Source of the DNA: JAJEFO01 sp022819605
Lineage (GTDB): Bacteria > Pseudomonadota > Alphaproteobacteria > Rhodobacterales > Rhodobacteraceae
Reading direction: 5' to 3'
Length of the DNA stretch: 64,000 nt
Assembly: GCA_965221545.1 (NCBI GenBank)
Contig: OZ244901.1
Location: 2,976,001 to 3,040,000 of the forward strand
The position numbers were made by a program, and so were the translations under genes. Below are positions 34,735 through 44,880 of the stretch, piece by piece. The notes beneath the pieces are model-generated. The model did no database searches. It had not been told where the DNA came from and worked only from the letters and a program-made list of their open reading frames with translations. Each line of letters opens with the position of its first letter. Within the stretch, counting starts at the first letter, position 1.

Positions 34735-35160
34735 TCAGTTCAAGCCGAGTCCCTTCAGTGCAGCGCTGGCGCAGGCGCTGTCTTCCGGACCGACCGCACC
34801 CGACACGCCTATCGCGCCAATGAGCTTGCCGCCCTCATGGATGGGCAAACCCCCTTCCCAGGCACAAAGGCGCGGCCTTGTCTGCAATCCAATAGTCAGT
34901 TCAGCGGTTGAGGACATGCGCGCTAAGAACTCCTTGCTCGATTTGCCAAGCGCCGCAGCGTAAGCCTTGTCGGTCGCAATTTCGAGGACCACTGGAGAAA
35001 CCCCGTCCATGCGTCCGGATGCAACAACGGCGCCCCAAGGATCAACGACGCCAACCGCAACCGACCAGCCATTTGCGCGAGCATGGCTCGTTGCGGCTTC
35101 AACAAGGCGCGCTGCGCTCTCGCAAGAAACCGCTGGAGCCGATCTCGAATGCTCCGACAT
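34735..35160 (-). CDS. GlcG/HbpS family (DUF336) protein
   Basis: A 141-residue protein of the GlcG/HbpS fold: CESAARLVEAATSHARANGWSVAVGVVDPWGAVVASGRMDG, EIATDKAYAAALGKSSKEF and EGGLPIHEGGKLIGAIGVSGAVGPEDSACASAAL near the C-terminus. Some members bind haem or small ligands; many sit in catabolic operons with unproved roles. ATG 35160 is chosen. It lies 34 bases after the ATPase gene and is probably the last gene of the ABC importer operon running from 39395. Confidence 0.82.
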   Translation of the reverse strand: MSEHSRSAPAVSCESAARLVEAATSHARANGWSVAVGVVDPWGAVVASGRMDGVSPVVLEIATDKAYAAALGKSSKEFLARMSSTAELTIGLQTRPRLCAWEGGLPIHEGGKLIGAIGVSGAVGPEDSACASAALKGLGLN

Positions 35161-35194
35161 CAAAACGATGTCATCGTGCGAAGGCGCGTCCCGA

Positions 35195-36310
<1,116 letters not shown>

Positions 36311-36313
36311 TGT

Positions 36314-37195
36314 TCAGCCTTTCACAGAACCCGCCATCAGGCCCCGCACGAAAAAGCGACCCGCGACGATGTAGACGAGAAGAGTTGGAAGCGCGGCAAG
36401 GATCGCTCCCGCGAAATGAACGTTGTATTCCTTCACACCTGTCGACGACTGGACAAGGTTGTTCAGTGCCACCGTCATCGGCTGGCTCGAAAAATCGGCG
36501 AATGACGCGCCGAACAGGAAGTCGTTCCAGATATTGGTGAACTGCCAGATGACGGAGACCACGATGATCGGTCCCGATGAAGGCAACATGATGCGCCAGA
36601 AGATTTGGAAGAACCCGGCACCATCAATCTGGGCCGCCCGCACCAGTTCGGTGGGAAAGGCGGCGTAGTAGTTTCGAAAGTAAAGCGTCGTGAACCCGAT
36701 ACCGTAAACGACATGCACGAGCACCAGGCCCCAGGTCGTGCCGGCCAGTCCGAAGATGCCAAGCATGCGCGCCATCGGGATCAGCACGATCTGGAACGGA
36801 ATGAAGCACGCGAAGAGCATCAGGCCAAACAGGATCGTGTCCCCCCTGAACCGCCACTTGGTCAGCACGTACCCGTTGAGCGCTCCGAGAATCGTCGAAA
36901 TGAACACCGCCGGAACGACCATCTTGATCGAGTTCCAGAAATACGGCTTCAGCCCCGTCGCCTGAACGCCTACCTGAGCCTCGGACCAGGCTTTCCGCCA
37001 CGGCTCCAGAGTCCACATCTCCGGCAACGCCATCATGTTGCCGCCAGTGATCTCCGAAAGAGGCTTGACCGAATTCACGCCCATGACGAAGAGCGGCAAA
37101 AGGTAGAAGAATGCGAACAGCAGGAGCAGCAAGTAGATCAGAACCCGTGCCGCCCTGCTGGTGCGAATTGCGGAATCCTGCTGCATGGCGGCCAT
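36314..37195 (-). CDS. ABC transporter permease (MalG-type)
   Basis: A 293-residue permease with six membrane segments. The EAA loop is VRAAQIDGAGFFQIFWRIMLPSSGPIIVVSVIWQFTNIWNDFLFG. ATG 37195 overlaps the stop of the preceding permease gene and follows CGGAGG. Its C-terminus RFFVRGLMAGSVKG is typical of sugar permeases. Confidence 0.9.
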   Translation of the reverse strand: MAAMQQDSAIRTSRAARVLIYLLLLLFAFFYLLPLFVMGVNSVKPLSEITGGNMMALPEMWTLEPWRKAWSEAQVGVQATGLKPYFWNSIKMVVPAVFISTILGALNGYVLTKWRFRGDTILFGLMLFACFIPFQIVLIPMARMLGIFGLAGTTWGLVLVHVVYGIGFTTLYFRNYYAAFPTELVRAAQIDGAGFFQIFWRIMLPSSGPIIVVSVIWQFTNIWNDFLFGASFADFSSQPMTVALNNLVQSSTGVKEYNVHFAGAILAALPTLLVYIVAGRFFVRGLMAGSVKG

Positions 37196-38088
37196 CACCT
37201 CCGCTCCCGCAATTCGGAATAAAGGTATGGAATCATGATTGCGGCGATCGTCATCAACATGATCGTCGCCGACGCGGCGCCGATGCCCATCTGGTTCCGC
37301 GTGAAGGTGTAGGAGTACATGAACGTTGCTGGCAACTCCGTTGCCCTCCCCGGCCCGCCTCCCGTCAGGGCGATCACTAGGTCATATGTCTTGATCGCGA
37401 GATGCGCGAGTATGACGAATGCCGAAAGAAATGCCGGCCGAAGCTGCGGAATGATGATCCTCCGGTAAAGGTTCCAGTTCGATGCACCATCGATCTGAGC
37501 CGCCTTCAGGATCTCGTTGTCGATTCCTCGAAGGCCGGCAAGGAACATCGCCATCACGAAACCGCTGGTCTGCCAGACCGCTGCGAGCACCACGGTATAG
37601 ATCGCGAAATTCCGGTTCTTGATCCAGTCGAAGGCGAAACTCTCCCAGCCCAGGGCATGCATCGTGTTTTCAAGCCCGATTCCGGGATCCAGCATCCACT
37701 TCCAGGCGGTGCCCGTCACGATGAATGACAAAGCCATGGGATAGAGGTAGATCGGCCTCAGAACCCCCTCGCCCCTGATCTTCTGATCAAAGAAAATTGC
37801 CAGCGCCAGCCCGATTGCCGTGCAGATCAGCATGTAAAGAATGGCGAACACTCCCATGTTCGTGACCGCGATCTCCCAATGACGCAGGCGAAACAGCTTG
37901 GAGTAGTTCTCGAATCCGACCCAGCCAAAGCTTGGCAAGATGCGGCTGTCAGTGAAGGAGAGGTAGACCGTGAAGAGAATGAAGCCGTAGACGAAAACAA
38001 GCGCCATCGCCAGGGACGGCGACAACACCAGCTTCGGAAGCCAGACTTGAAGCCGGGTGCGGAAGTCTGCGTCGACGGGCGCGGCCAT
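37195..38088 (-). CDS. ABC transporter permease (MalF-type)
   Basis: A 297-residue permease with six membrane segments. The EAA loop reads ILKAAQIDGASNWNLYRRIIIPQLRPAFLSAFVILAHLAIKTYDLV near residues 205-250. ATG 38088 is chosen over the open frame to 38139 because it gives the normal short cytoplasmic N-terminus. It overlaps the next permease gene and follows the binding-protein gene after a gap holding a stem-loop. Confidence 0.9.
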   Translation of the reverse strand: MAAPVDADFRTRLQVWLPKLVLSPSLAMALVFVYGFILFTVYLSFTDSRILPSFGWVGFENYSKLFRLRHWEIAVTNMGVFAILYMLICTAIGLALAIFFDQKIRGEGVLRPIYLYPMALSFIVTGTAWKWMLDPGIGLENTMHALGWESFAFDWIKNRNFAIYTVVLAAVWQTSGFVMAMFLAGLRGIDNEILKAAQIDGASNWNLYRRIIIPQLRPAFLSAFVILAHLAIKTYDLVIALTGGGPGRATELPATFMYSYTFTRNQMGIGAASATIMLMTIAAIMIPYLYSELRERR

Positions 38089-38113
38089 GCCTATCGCTCC
38101 TTGCGGAGGGCGA

Positions 38114-38133
38114 GGGCCGCACCGATGCGGCCC
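38114..38133 (-). other. stem-loop between binding-protein and permease genes
   Basis: GGGCCGCA and TGCGGCCC form a perfect 8-bp stem with a 4-base loop 11 bases past the binding-protein stop. No T-run follows. It matches the position of hairpins in the other importer operons of this window and probably favours binding-protein expression. Confidence 0.65.
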
Positions 38134-38144
38134 CCGCACTGACC

Positions 38145-39395
38145 TTACTTGGCGATCGACACGGCGTCGACAAGCTCCTCCACGGCAGTTGCGCTGTCAT
38201 ACTCGCCGTTGAAATGCGCCGTCACGACGTCATAGACCGCGTTCTTGATGCTGGCCGGTGCCGCGTGGCCGTGAGCCATCGAACCGAACAGGTTTCCGCT
38301 CGACGCAGCCGCGGCCAGGTCCTTCATGCCCTGCTTGCCACAGGCATCGAAAGCTTCGTCGCTGACGTCGGTCCGCGCCGGCACCGATCCCTTGACGACG
38401 TTGAACGCCGACTGGAAGGAAGGTGACAGAATCGCGGAGGCAAGTGCCGCCTGCTCCTTCGAAACCGATCCGCCCTGATCGAACATCGCGAACTGGTCAG
38501 CATTGAAAGTCACCTGGTCCTGCGTGCCCGGGAAGCGGAAGCAGAGGAAATCCGTTCCCGGCACCTTGCCGGCGTTCAGGAACTCGCCCTTGGCCCAGTC
38601 ACCCATCATCTGGAATCCTGCTTCGCCGTTGATGACCATGGCGGTGGCCAGGTTCCAGTCGCGACCTGAGAAGTTCTCGTCAACGTTTGCGCGAATGAAG
38701 GCCATCCTGTCGAACGCTTCCTTCATTGTGTCGGAACCGAGCGCGCCTTCGTCAAGATCGATGAAGGCAGACTTGTAGAATTCGGGTCCGCCAGTCGACA
38801 TGGCCACTGCATCAAAGACTGTGGCTTCCTGCCAGGCCTGGCCGCCCTGGGCGATCGGTGTCACGCCCGCCGCCGCCAGTTTCTCGACGGCTGCCACGAA
38901 TTCGTCCCACGTCTGCGGAACCGATATGCCGTTGGCGTCGAGCACCGCCTTGTTGGCCCAAACCCAGTTCGTGGAATGGACGTTCACGGGTGCCGAAATC
39001 CACTTGCCGTCGTGCCGGGCGAACGCCTGCAATGCCTCTGGAACGACAGCGTCCCAGCCTTCCTGGGCGGCAATCTCGTTCAGGTCGGCAAGCGCGCCTT
39101 CCTTGGCCCAGTCCAGGATGTCGAATCCCAGCATCTGTACCGCCGTCGGCGCATTGCCAGCGGTGACCCGGGCGCGCAGGACCGTCATTGCTTGCTCACC
39201 GCCGCCGCCTGCAACCGGCATGTCCTGCCAGCCGATACCCTGGCTTTCAAGATCCTGCTTAAGCACGTTCAGCGCGGCCGCTTCGCCGCCCGATGTCCAC
39301 CAGTGCAGCACCTCTACATCGCCCGCATTTGCAGCTCCTGCCGCAACCGATGTTGCTGCCAGGATCCCGAGAATTCTTGTCTTCGTGTATGCCAT
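38145..39395 (-). CDS. ABC transporter sugar-binding protein (MalE-like)
   Basis: A 416-residue extracellular binding protein with a signal peptide (MAYTKTRILGILAATSVAAGAANA) followed by GDVEVLHWWTSGGEAAALNVLKQDLESQGIGWQDMPVAGGGG, a start typical of glucose/mannose-type binding proteins. Further motifs are NVHSTNWVWANKAVLDANGISVPQTWDEFVAAVEKL and MVINGEAGFQMMGDWAKGEF. It heads a minus-strand importer operon. A 16-bp palindrome shared with three other promoters lies in the divergent region between it and an aldo/keto reductase gene. Confidence 0.9.
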   Translation of the reverse strand: MAYTKTRILGILAATSVAAGAANAGDVEVLHWWTSGGEAAALNVLKQDLESQGIGWQDMPVAGGGGEQAMTVLRARVTAGNAPTAVQMLGFDILDWAKEGALADLNEIAAQEGWDAVVPEALQAFARHDGKWISAPVNVHSTNWVWANKAVLDANGISVPQTWDEFVAAVEKLAAAGVTPIAQGGQAWQEATVFDAVAMSTGGPEFYKSAFIDLDEGALGSDTMKEAFDRMAFIRANVDENFSGRDWNLATAMVINGEAGFQMMGDWAKGEFLNAGKVPGTDFLCFRFPGTQDQVTFNADQFAMFDQGGSVSKEQAALASAILSPSFQSAFNVVKGSVPARTDVSDEAFDACGKQGMKDLAAAASSGNLFGSMAHGHAAPASIKNAVYDVVTAHFNGEYDSATAVEELVDAVSIAK

Positions 39396-39589
39396 GTTGT
39401 CCTCCCAACGTGTTGGCCGTTTCCGTTGCCCGCATCCGCAGGCTTGGTTTCCGAAACGCCTGTCTCGGCGCGACGGCAGTCAATGTCAAACAGCACAAAC
39501 CTCCGAAGCGGTCATCAGCCGCATCACGGAAATTCACCGATGATGCCTGACCGGAAAATCCACTTGTCGGTTCGTAATGAGCCGTATAA

Positions 39590-39605
39590 CTAACCAAATA
39601 GTTAC
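39590..39605. promoter_or_regulatory. 16-bp palindromic operator, copy A
   Basis: CTAACCAAATAGTTAC matches the dyad GTAACYNNNNRGTTAC found four times in this region. It lies 17 bases before the aldo/keto reductase start and overlaps a promoter-like pair (TTGTCG near 39576 and TATAAC/TAACTA near 39585-39594). It could control this gene and the divergent ABC operon. Confidence 0.6.
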
Positions 39606-39621
39606 ATTGGGAGGAATGCGC

Positions 39622-40638
39622 ATGCAACCCGAATCCTTGGTGAAGTTCGGTCGCGTCGACTTGGAAGTCACTGCATTTGGATTCGGCACGGCTCCCGTAG
39701 GCAACATCTTTCGCGAAATCGACGAAGAGACCTCTGACAGGATGATACAGGCTTCATGGGCCGCAGGAGTCCGCTACTATGACACTGCGCCCATGTATGG
39801 GCACGGCCTCTCGGAACTTCGCACCGGCCACAGCCTGCGCTGGAAGAACCGCGATGATTTCGTGCTGTCGTCCAAGGTGGGGCGCATCCTGAAGCCTGCT
39901 CGAAAGGACGACATAGACTATGCGCCCTGGACCAATGCAGGCCGTTTCACGACACATTTCGATTACAGCTACGACGGCACGATGAGGGCGTTCGAGGACA
40001 GCCTGCAGAGACTCAATCTCGAAAGGATGGACATTTGCTTCATACACGACGTTGATCGCTTCACGCGGGGTGACGAACAGCCCGACGTCTTTCGGCAGGC
40101 AATGGACACATGCTGGGCCGCCTTGGAGGAACTGCGCAATCAAGGCGTGGTCAAGGCCATCGGTGTTGGCGTCAACGAGTGGGAAGTCTGCCACGAGGCG
40201 CTCAAGCAACGAGACTTCGACTGCTTCCTTCTTGCTGGGCGATACACGCTTCTCGAACAGGAATCGCTCGAAGAATTCCTGCCGCTCTGCGAGGAGCGCG
40301 GCGCTGCCGTGGTCATCGGCGGCGGGTTCAACTCGGGGATCCTCGCAACGGGCGCGATCGAAGGTGCAAAGTACAACTACGCTCCCGCACCATCGGAAGT
40401 CATGGAAAAGGTCAGGAAAATCGAACAGGTCTGTGCCGATCATGACGTGCCCTTGGCTGCTGTTGCGCTGCAATTCGTTGTCGCCCATCCTGCGATACCG
40501 AGCTTCATCGCCGGCACGCGCACGGTCGAGCAACTGGAAAGGAACCTTGCCTGGTTCAGCCATCCGATCCCGGCCGACTTCTGGGCGGAACTCAAGGAAA
40601 TGAAACTGCTGCGAGAAGACGCGCCCGTACCGACCTGA
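39622..40638 (+). CDS. aldo/keto reductase (D-threo-aldose 1-dehydrogenase / pyridoxal dehydrogenase group)
   Basis: A 338-residue AKR with ATG 39622 placed seven bases after GGGAGG. Catalytic residues are seen in GVRYYDTAPMYGHGLSE (Asp, Tyr), VLSSKVGRILKP (Lys) and DICFIHDVDR (His). IGGGFNSGILATG and IPSFIAGTRTVEQL belong to the cofactor side. The group oxidises sugars such as L-fucose or D-arabinose to lactones, or pyridoxal. Its divergence from a sugar ABC operon with a shared operator suggests it processes the imported sugar. Confidence 0.87.
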   Translation: MQPESLVKFGRVDLEVTAFGFGTAPVGNIFREIDEETSDRMIQASWAAGVRYYDTAPMYGHGLSELRTGHSLRWKNRDDFVLSSKVGRILKPARKDDIDYAPWTNAGRFTTHFDYSYDGTMRAFEDSLQRLNLERMDICFIHDVDRFTRGDEQPDVFRQAMDTCWAALEELRNQGVVKAIGVGVNEWEVCHEALKQRDFDCFLLAGRYTLLEQESLEEFLPLCEERGAAVVIGGGFNSGILATGAIEGAKYNYAPAPSEVMEKVRKIEQVCADHDVPLAAVALQFVVAHPAIPSFIAGTRTVEQLERNLAWFSHPIPADFWAELKEMKLLREDAPVPT

Positions 40639-40719
40639 ATCGGGACCGGCACGTCAAGGCGGCATCGTGATGCGCCTCATTCCTTCAGGCCACCACGGCG
40701 CTGCCATGCTCGCCCGCGG

Positions 40720-41119
40720 GGGACCGCATCGACTGCGGGGCCATGACCGTCACGGCGGCGATGATCGACACCTTTGCCGACATGACGGGCGACAGGTTCG
40801 AGATTCACATGTCCGACGCGGCCGCACGGCGCCATGGATTTGGCGCGCGGGTCGCGCACGGGCTGCTCGTGATGTCCTTGATCGACGGGTTGAAGAACGG
40901 TGCGCCTGCGCAACTTCGCGCCAGAGCGTCACTGGGCTGGCATTGGAGCTTCCATCGGCCCGTGCTCGCAGGGGATCGCATTGCGGTGTCCATCACCATT
41001 GCAGCAATCGAATGGCACGAAAAGACGATCGGGCCGTTCTGGTGCTCGACTTCGGTGTCACCAACCAACACGACCAGAATGCGCAGTCCGGCACCAGTCG
41101 CCTATTGGTCTATCGCTGA
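40720..41119 (+). pseudogene. MaoC-like hydratase gene with frameshifts
   Basis: The frame from ATG 40743 reads VTAAMIDTFADMTGDRFEIHMSDAAARRHGFGARVAHGLLVMSLIDGLKN, the MaoC hot-dog fold with the catalytic Asp and His region. The family-like beginning GDRIDCG lies upstream in a different frame (about 40720-40739). The proper ending RAVLVLDFGVTNQHDQNAQSGTSRLLVYR lies in a third frame that ends at TGA 41119. At least two frameshifts therefore interrupt a gene of normal length. It is convergent with the Dabb gene. A sequencing error cannot be excluded, but two shifts favour decay. Confidence 0.7.
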
Positions 41120-41125
41120 CCGGCA

Positions 41126-41437
41126 TCAGATCTCGAAGTCGAGAACGAAAACGCCTTCCGCACCGCCATCGAGTTCAGCAACAATCCGAGTTCCGATGCT
41201 CTGGTGCACCTCGTCGGCGAGATAGGCATTGCGCACGGATGCATCCTGGAAATCGAACCAGAAAAGATCTCGGAAACCTCGGACCAGCGGATCTTCGACG
41301 CTGATATTCGGGCGCACCCGAAAGTCGAGTATGCCGTCGATCCGTTCGCCCAGCCCAGCAAGATCGTCCATGAGCCCCTGCTTCACGTCTGCAGGCGTGC
41401 CAGCCTTGAACCTCAGCGCAACAAGATGTCGAATCAT
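41126..41437 (-). CDS. Dabb (stress-responsive A/B barrel) family protein
   Basis: A 103-residue protein of the dimeric alpha/beta barrel family: IRHLVALRFKAGTPADVKQGLMDDLAGLGERIDGILDFRVRPNISVED and LFWFDFQDASVRNAYLADEVHQSIG. The family often acts in side-chain handling or unknown steps of catabolic pathways. Its start overlaps the stop of the enoyl-CoA hydratase gene by four bases, so it is the last gene of the CoA-transferase operon. Confidence 0.85.
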   Translation of the reverse strand: MIRHLVALRFKAGTPADVKQGLMDDLAGLGERIDGILDFRVRPNISVEDPLVRGFRDLFWFDFQDASVRNAYLADEVHQSIGTRIVAELDGGAEGVFVLDFEI

Positions 41438-42216
41438 GCTTCGCCCTTTCCAAAGGCCGGCTTGCGGCCTTCCCGAAACGCCGCCAGCCCCTCGGCCAGT
41501 TCATCCGTGCCCGCCGCCAAGGCACCCGAGAATGCCTCGAGAACGCGCTCGCGTTCCTCGCCTTCGGCTGCGTTGATCGTCATCTTCACGAGCTCCGTCG
41601 CCCGCGATCCACGCCCCAAGACGGCCTGCGCCAATTCGAGCGCCGCCGCCGGACCGGCACCGGAAGGCACGAGTTTATCGATGATGCCCAGCTTCAACGC
41701 TTCTTCTGCCGCAAGCACCTCGCCAAACAATGCCATGCGTCGCACGGTCTGTGCACCAAAGCGCCGGACAGCACGTTGCGTGCCGGACCAGCCAGGCACG
41801 ATGCCAAGACCAGATTCCGGTTGGCCAATCTTCACGTGCTCCTCTGCGATGCGAATGTCCGCGCAGGCCGCCAGTTCCAGTCCGCCGCCAAGCGCATGCC
41901 CGTCCAGAACGGCAATGACAGGTTGGCGAAGTCTCGCCAAGGCGTCGAAGACCGCATGCCCGTCGCGAATCCAGTGCCGCCCGAACCGTTCCGGACTCTC
42001 CGCAGACCAGGCTTCGATGTCTCCGCCGGCGGAGAATGCCTTGCCTTCGCCCGAAAGAACGACAACCCGAATGTCGTCGTGGTGCTCGATCTCCCTGCAC
42101 CGTGTCGCGAGATCGTCCAACATGGCGACGTCCAGCGCATTCAGCTTTTCAGGCCTGGAAATCCGAAGTTGCCCGATCGCCCCGTCAATCGTCAGCGATA
42201 TCCGTGACGCGCTCAT
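41434..42216 (-). CDS. enoyl-CoA hydratase/isomerase family protein
   Basis: A 260-residue crotonase with the oxyanion-hole strands VVVLSGEGKAFSAGGDIEAW and VLDGHALGGGLELAACADIRIA. Both catalytic glutamates of true hydratases are in place (LGGGLELA and IGQPESGLGIVPGWSGTQRAVRR), so hydration of an enoyl-CoA is expected. Its start overlaps the stop of the CoA-transferase gene, showing coupled translation. It would act after acyl-CoA dehydrogenation in a beta-oxidation-like sequence. Confidence 0.88.
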   Translation of the reverse strand: MSASRISLTIDGAIGQLRISRPEKLNALDVAMLDDLATRCREIEHHDDIRVVVLSGEGKAFSAGGDIEAWSAESPERFGRHWIRDGHAVFDALARLRQPVIAVLDGHALGGGLELAACADIRIAEEHVKIGQPESGLGIVPGWSGTQRAVRRFGAQTVRRMALFGEVLAAEEALKLGIIDKLVPSGAGPAAALELAQAVLGRGSRATELVKMTINAAEGEERERVLEAFSGALAAGTDELAEGLAAFREGRKPAFGKGEA

Positions 42217-43784
42217 GGCATGAGCCCGAACGGCGCCGGATCAAACAGCGCTGGGTCCATCATGCGCAGGTCGTCAGCCACCTTGAGCGGCGTTGCGGCC
42301 TGATCAAGCACGTCGCGCTGCACGTTCACGCCCTGTGCAATTTCGGTAACTTCGAGCCCCTCCTCGGTCAGCCGCATGACACAGCGCTCCGTGACATAGG
42401 TGACGTCCTGGCCTTGTGCGACGGCGCGTCGTCCGGAGAACGAGACGTGGTCCACTTTGGGTACGATCTTTGCCGTGTGTCCCTCGGCATCGATCACCAG
42501 CTTGCCGTTGTCGATTCGCATCTTCGCGCCAGCGTTGAAAGATCCCGAAAACACGATCCGCCGAGCCCGTGCCGTGATGTCGACGAAGCCTCCGGCACCC
42601 GCCGTCCGGTGCGGAGTCGATTTCAGCCTTGACACGTTGACCGAGCCATCCGCGTCGATCTCGAGAAACGACAGCAGTGATGCATCGAAGCCCCCGGCCT
42701 GGAAGTACGTGAACTGATGCGGCGAGGTCACGAAGGCATCGGCATTGGAAGCGCAGCCAAACTTGAAGTCCAGCAACGGAACGCCTCCGATCGCACCCTG
42801 CTCGATCACCCAGGTAACATCGCCATGGCAGCCTTCCTCGATGAACACGCGCGGCACGTTGGCAGACACGCCAAATCCGATGTTCACCGCCCATCCCTTC
42901 CGAAGTTCCTGTGCCACGCGACGCGCAATGATCTTGGGCACGCCAAAGTCCATTGTCCGGAAACCGTCGATCGGGCGGATGAGTTCGCCGGATATCGCCG
43001 GATCGTAGGTCGTTGCGGTGGTCTGCAACATGTCGGGAGCTTCGACCAATGCATCGACTAGAATGCCGGGCACATGGACATCATGGGGGCGCAGCGAACC
43101 ACTTTGCGTCACCTGCCGCACTTGCGCAATGACAGTCCCGCCACAATTGTGCGCGGCGAGCGCCATCTCCATTGCGCCGAGATAGGCGCCCTCGGACTTG
43201 AAACCAAGATTGCCGCGTTCGTCGCCGGTCGTCGCGCGAATGATGGCAACGTCAGGTCGAAGGGCGGCAAAGTAAAGCCAGTCCTCGCCTTCGAATTCCA
43301 TGCGCTTGACGATGGGTTCGGCGGCAGCGGATTCATTCATGGCGCCGCCTTCCTGCTCGGGGTCCACGAACGTGTCCATGCCGACCTTGGTAAGAACCCC
43401 TGGGCGATGCCCGGCTCCCTCCCGCAACATGTCGAAAACGATGCCAGAAGGAAGGTTGTACGCCTTCACCTGGTTCGAGGCGATCATCTGCCAGATGAGC
43501 GGCGGATCGGAACTCGACGGGCCTGACGGATAACTGCCGCCAATGATCTTTGTCAGGCAGCCGGGCTTCGCGATATGGTCCACGCCCTTGACGCCAAACA
43601 TGTCGCCGGCAGCGATGGGATGAATCGTCGTGAGGTTCTTCGGGGACCCTTCGGTCTCGAATCGTTCACCAAGCGCCTGGAGCACCAGGTCGGGGCAGCA
43701 CAACCCGCTCGAGGAGTTTACCGCAACAACCGCGTTGTCCGGGATCAGCGCGACGGCGTCGACTGCGCTTTTCTGCTTGGTCAA
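42213..43784 (-). CDS. family I acyl-CoA transferase, fused subunits (YdiF-like)
   Basis: A 523-residue CoA-transferase with both subunits on one chain. Part one covers SAVDAVALIPDNAVVAVNSSSGLCCPDLVLQAL. Part two begins about residue 280 (GFRTMDFGVPKIIARRVAQEL) and carries WVIEQGAIGGVPL, where the Glu corresponds to the catalytic residue of the family. GGFVDITARARRIVFSGSFNAGAKM closes it. It moves CoA onto an organic acid to start its breakdown. It leads an operon with enoyl-CoA hydratase and Dabb genes, and a shared 16-bp operator lies 34 bases before the start. Confidence 0.87.
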   Translation of the reverse strand: MTKQKSAVDAVALIPDNAVVAVNSSSGLCCPDLVLQALGERFETEGSPKNLTTIHPIAAGDMFGVKGVDHIAKPGCLTKIIGGSYPSGPSSSDPPLIWQMIASNQVKAYNLPSGIVFDMLREGAGHRPGVLTKVGMDTFVDPEQEGGAMNESAAAEPIVKRMEFEGEDWLYFAALRPDVAIIRATTGDERGNLGFKSEGAYLGAMEMALAAHNCGGTVIAQVRQVTQSGSLRPHDVHVPGILVDALVEAPDMLQTTATTYDPAISGELIRPIDGFRTMDFGVPKIIARRVAQELRKGWAVNIGFGVSANVPRVFIEEGCHGDVTWVIEQGAIGGVPLLDFKFGCASNADAFVTSPHQFTYFQAGGFDASLLSFLEIDADGSVNVSRLKSTPHRTAGAGGFVDITARARRIVFSGSFNAGAKMRIDNGKLVIDAEGHTAKIVPKVDHVSFSGRRAVAQGQDVTYVTERCVMRLTEEGLEVTEIAQGVNVQRDVLDQAATPLKVADDLRMMDPALFDPAPFGLMP

Positions 43785-43817
43785 GACGGCCTCTCCGAAG
43801 TCGCGCTGCTGCCAGAA

Positions 43818-43833
43818 GTAACCGGTTGGTTAT
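43818..43833. promoter_or_regulatory. 16-bp palindromic operator, copy D
   Basis: GTAACCGGTTGGTTAT differs from a perfect GTAACC-N4-GGTTAC dyad by one base. It lies 34 bases upstream of the minus-strand CoA-transferase start, in the divergent region shared with an aldo/keto reductase. Confidence 0.6.
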
Positions 43834-43919
43834 CTTCAGTATGCCAAGCTCAAAGTGCCGAAACAAGCACGAAATGCCGTAAAAGAATCAACCTTCGGGC
43901 CCGCAAGGCTTCCCCTCAA

Positions 43920-43935
43920 GTAACCAATGAGTTAC
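43920..43935. promoter_or_regulatory. 16-bp palindromic operator, copy B
   Basis: GTAACCAATGAGTTAC has the shared dyad; together with the following ATT it is nearly identical to copy A (TAACCAANNAGTTACATT in both). It lies 28 bases upstream of the aldo/keto reductase start at 43963. Confidence 0.62.
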
Positions 43936-43962
43936 ATTTTGCCAGAACTGCAGGAGCCAGCC

Positions 43963-44781
43963 ATGAACATATATTTCCAGAGAACCTATCAGCGCGCCTT
44001 CGGCACCTTTCCGCTGGAGGGAGATGTAGCAAGGCAGGCAATTCTTGCCGCAGCCGAAGTCGGATACCGGGCATTCGACACTGCGCAGATGTACGGCAAC
44101 GAGGCTGAAACCGGCGAAGCGCTGAAGGCGACGGGCATTTCGCGCGAAGATCTCTGCATCACGACGAAGGTTCATCCGGACAATTTCGGCGAAGAAAGGT
44201 TCATCGCCTCGGTCGAGCGGAGCCTGACGGCGTTGCGAGTCGATTACGTGGACGTCCTGCTGCTGCACTGGCCTCCGATGGACGGCAACATTGCGCCGCC
44301 ATTGAAATTACTGCAAGCAGCCCGTGAAAAGGGATTGGCTCGGAACATCGGCGTGTCGAACTACACGATCCAGATGATGAAAGACGCAAAGTCCATCATC
44401 GATGCACCGATCGTGACCAACCAGGTCGAATTCCATCCGCTCCTGAACCAGGATCGTCTGCTCGCAGGCGCGAATGAGGCGGGGATTCCTCTGTCATCCT
44501 ATTGCTCGGTCGCCCGCGGCGAGGTGTTCAAGCATCCCGAGTTCGCCGAGATCGGCGTTGCATACAGAAAGACTGCCGGCCAGGTCGTGTTGCGCTGGAT
44601 TGTTCAGAAGGGCGTCAGCGTGAACACCATGTCGACCAAGCCGGAGAACATCCGGGCGAATTTCGACATCATGGATTTCACTTTGTCAGGTGTGGACATG
44701 GCGAGGATCGAGAAACTCACCCAGACAGGCTATCGGATCGTCAGGGAAGACCTGGTGCCTTGGGCGCCGAAGTGGGACTGA
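43963..44781 (+). CDS. aldo/keto reductase (2,5-diketogluconate reductase-like)
   Basis: A 272-residue AKR of the AKR5 type. Catalytic residues appear in VGYRAFDTAQMYGNEAETGEAL (Asp, Tyr), LCITTKVHPDNFGEERF (Lys) and YVDVLLLHWPPMDG (His). KGLARNIGVSNYTIQMM and TNQVEFHPLL follow the family. ATG 43963 is six bases after CAGGAG; an earlier start at 43927 would run through the operator. It would reduce a keto-sugar or keto-acid with NADPH. It is divergent from the CoA-transferase operon and has its own operator copy. Confidence 0.87.
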   Translation: MNIYFQRTYQRAFGTFPLEGDVARQAILAAAEVGYRAFDTAQMYGNEAETGEALKATGISREDLCITTKVHPDNFGEERFIASVERSLTALRVDYVDVLLLHWPPMDGNIAPPLKLLQAAREKGLARNIGVSNYTIQMMKDAKSIIDAPIVTNQVEFHPLLNQDRLLAGANEAGIPLSSYCSVARGEVFKHPEFAEIGVAYRKTAGQVVLRWIVQKGVSVNTMSTKPENIRANFDIMDFTLSGVDMARIEKLTQTGYRIVREDLVPWAPKWD

Positions 44782-44880
44782 CCTCCGGTTCCCGGACCAA
44801 CCAATTCCACACGGCGCTGGCACATCCGCTCCTGAGAAGACGCATCCCGTCCGAGACAGGTTTCAGGGTCAAATCCTTGA

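Noticed and set aside
41204..42223. 339-codon open frame on the plus strand
   Set aside because: It is antisense to the enoyl-CoA hydratase and Dabb genes, Ser/Pro/Arg-rich and without domains.
43818..43935. GTAAC-type dyads as attachment sites of a mobile element
   Set aside because: The copies lie at fixed short distances before start codons of different genes and have no integrase or flanking duplications, so operators fit better.
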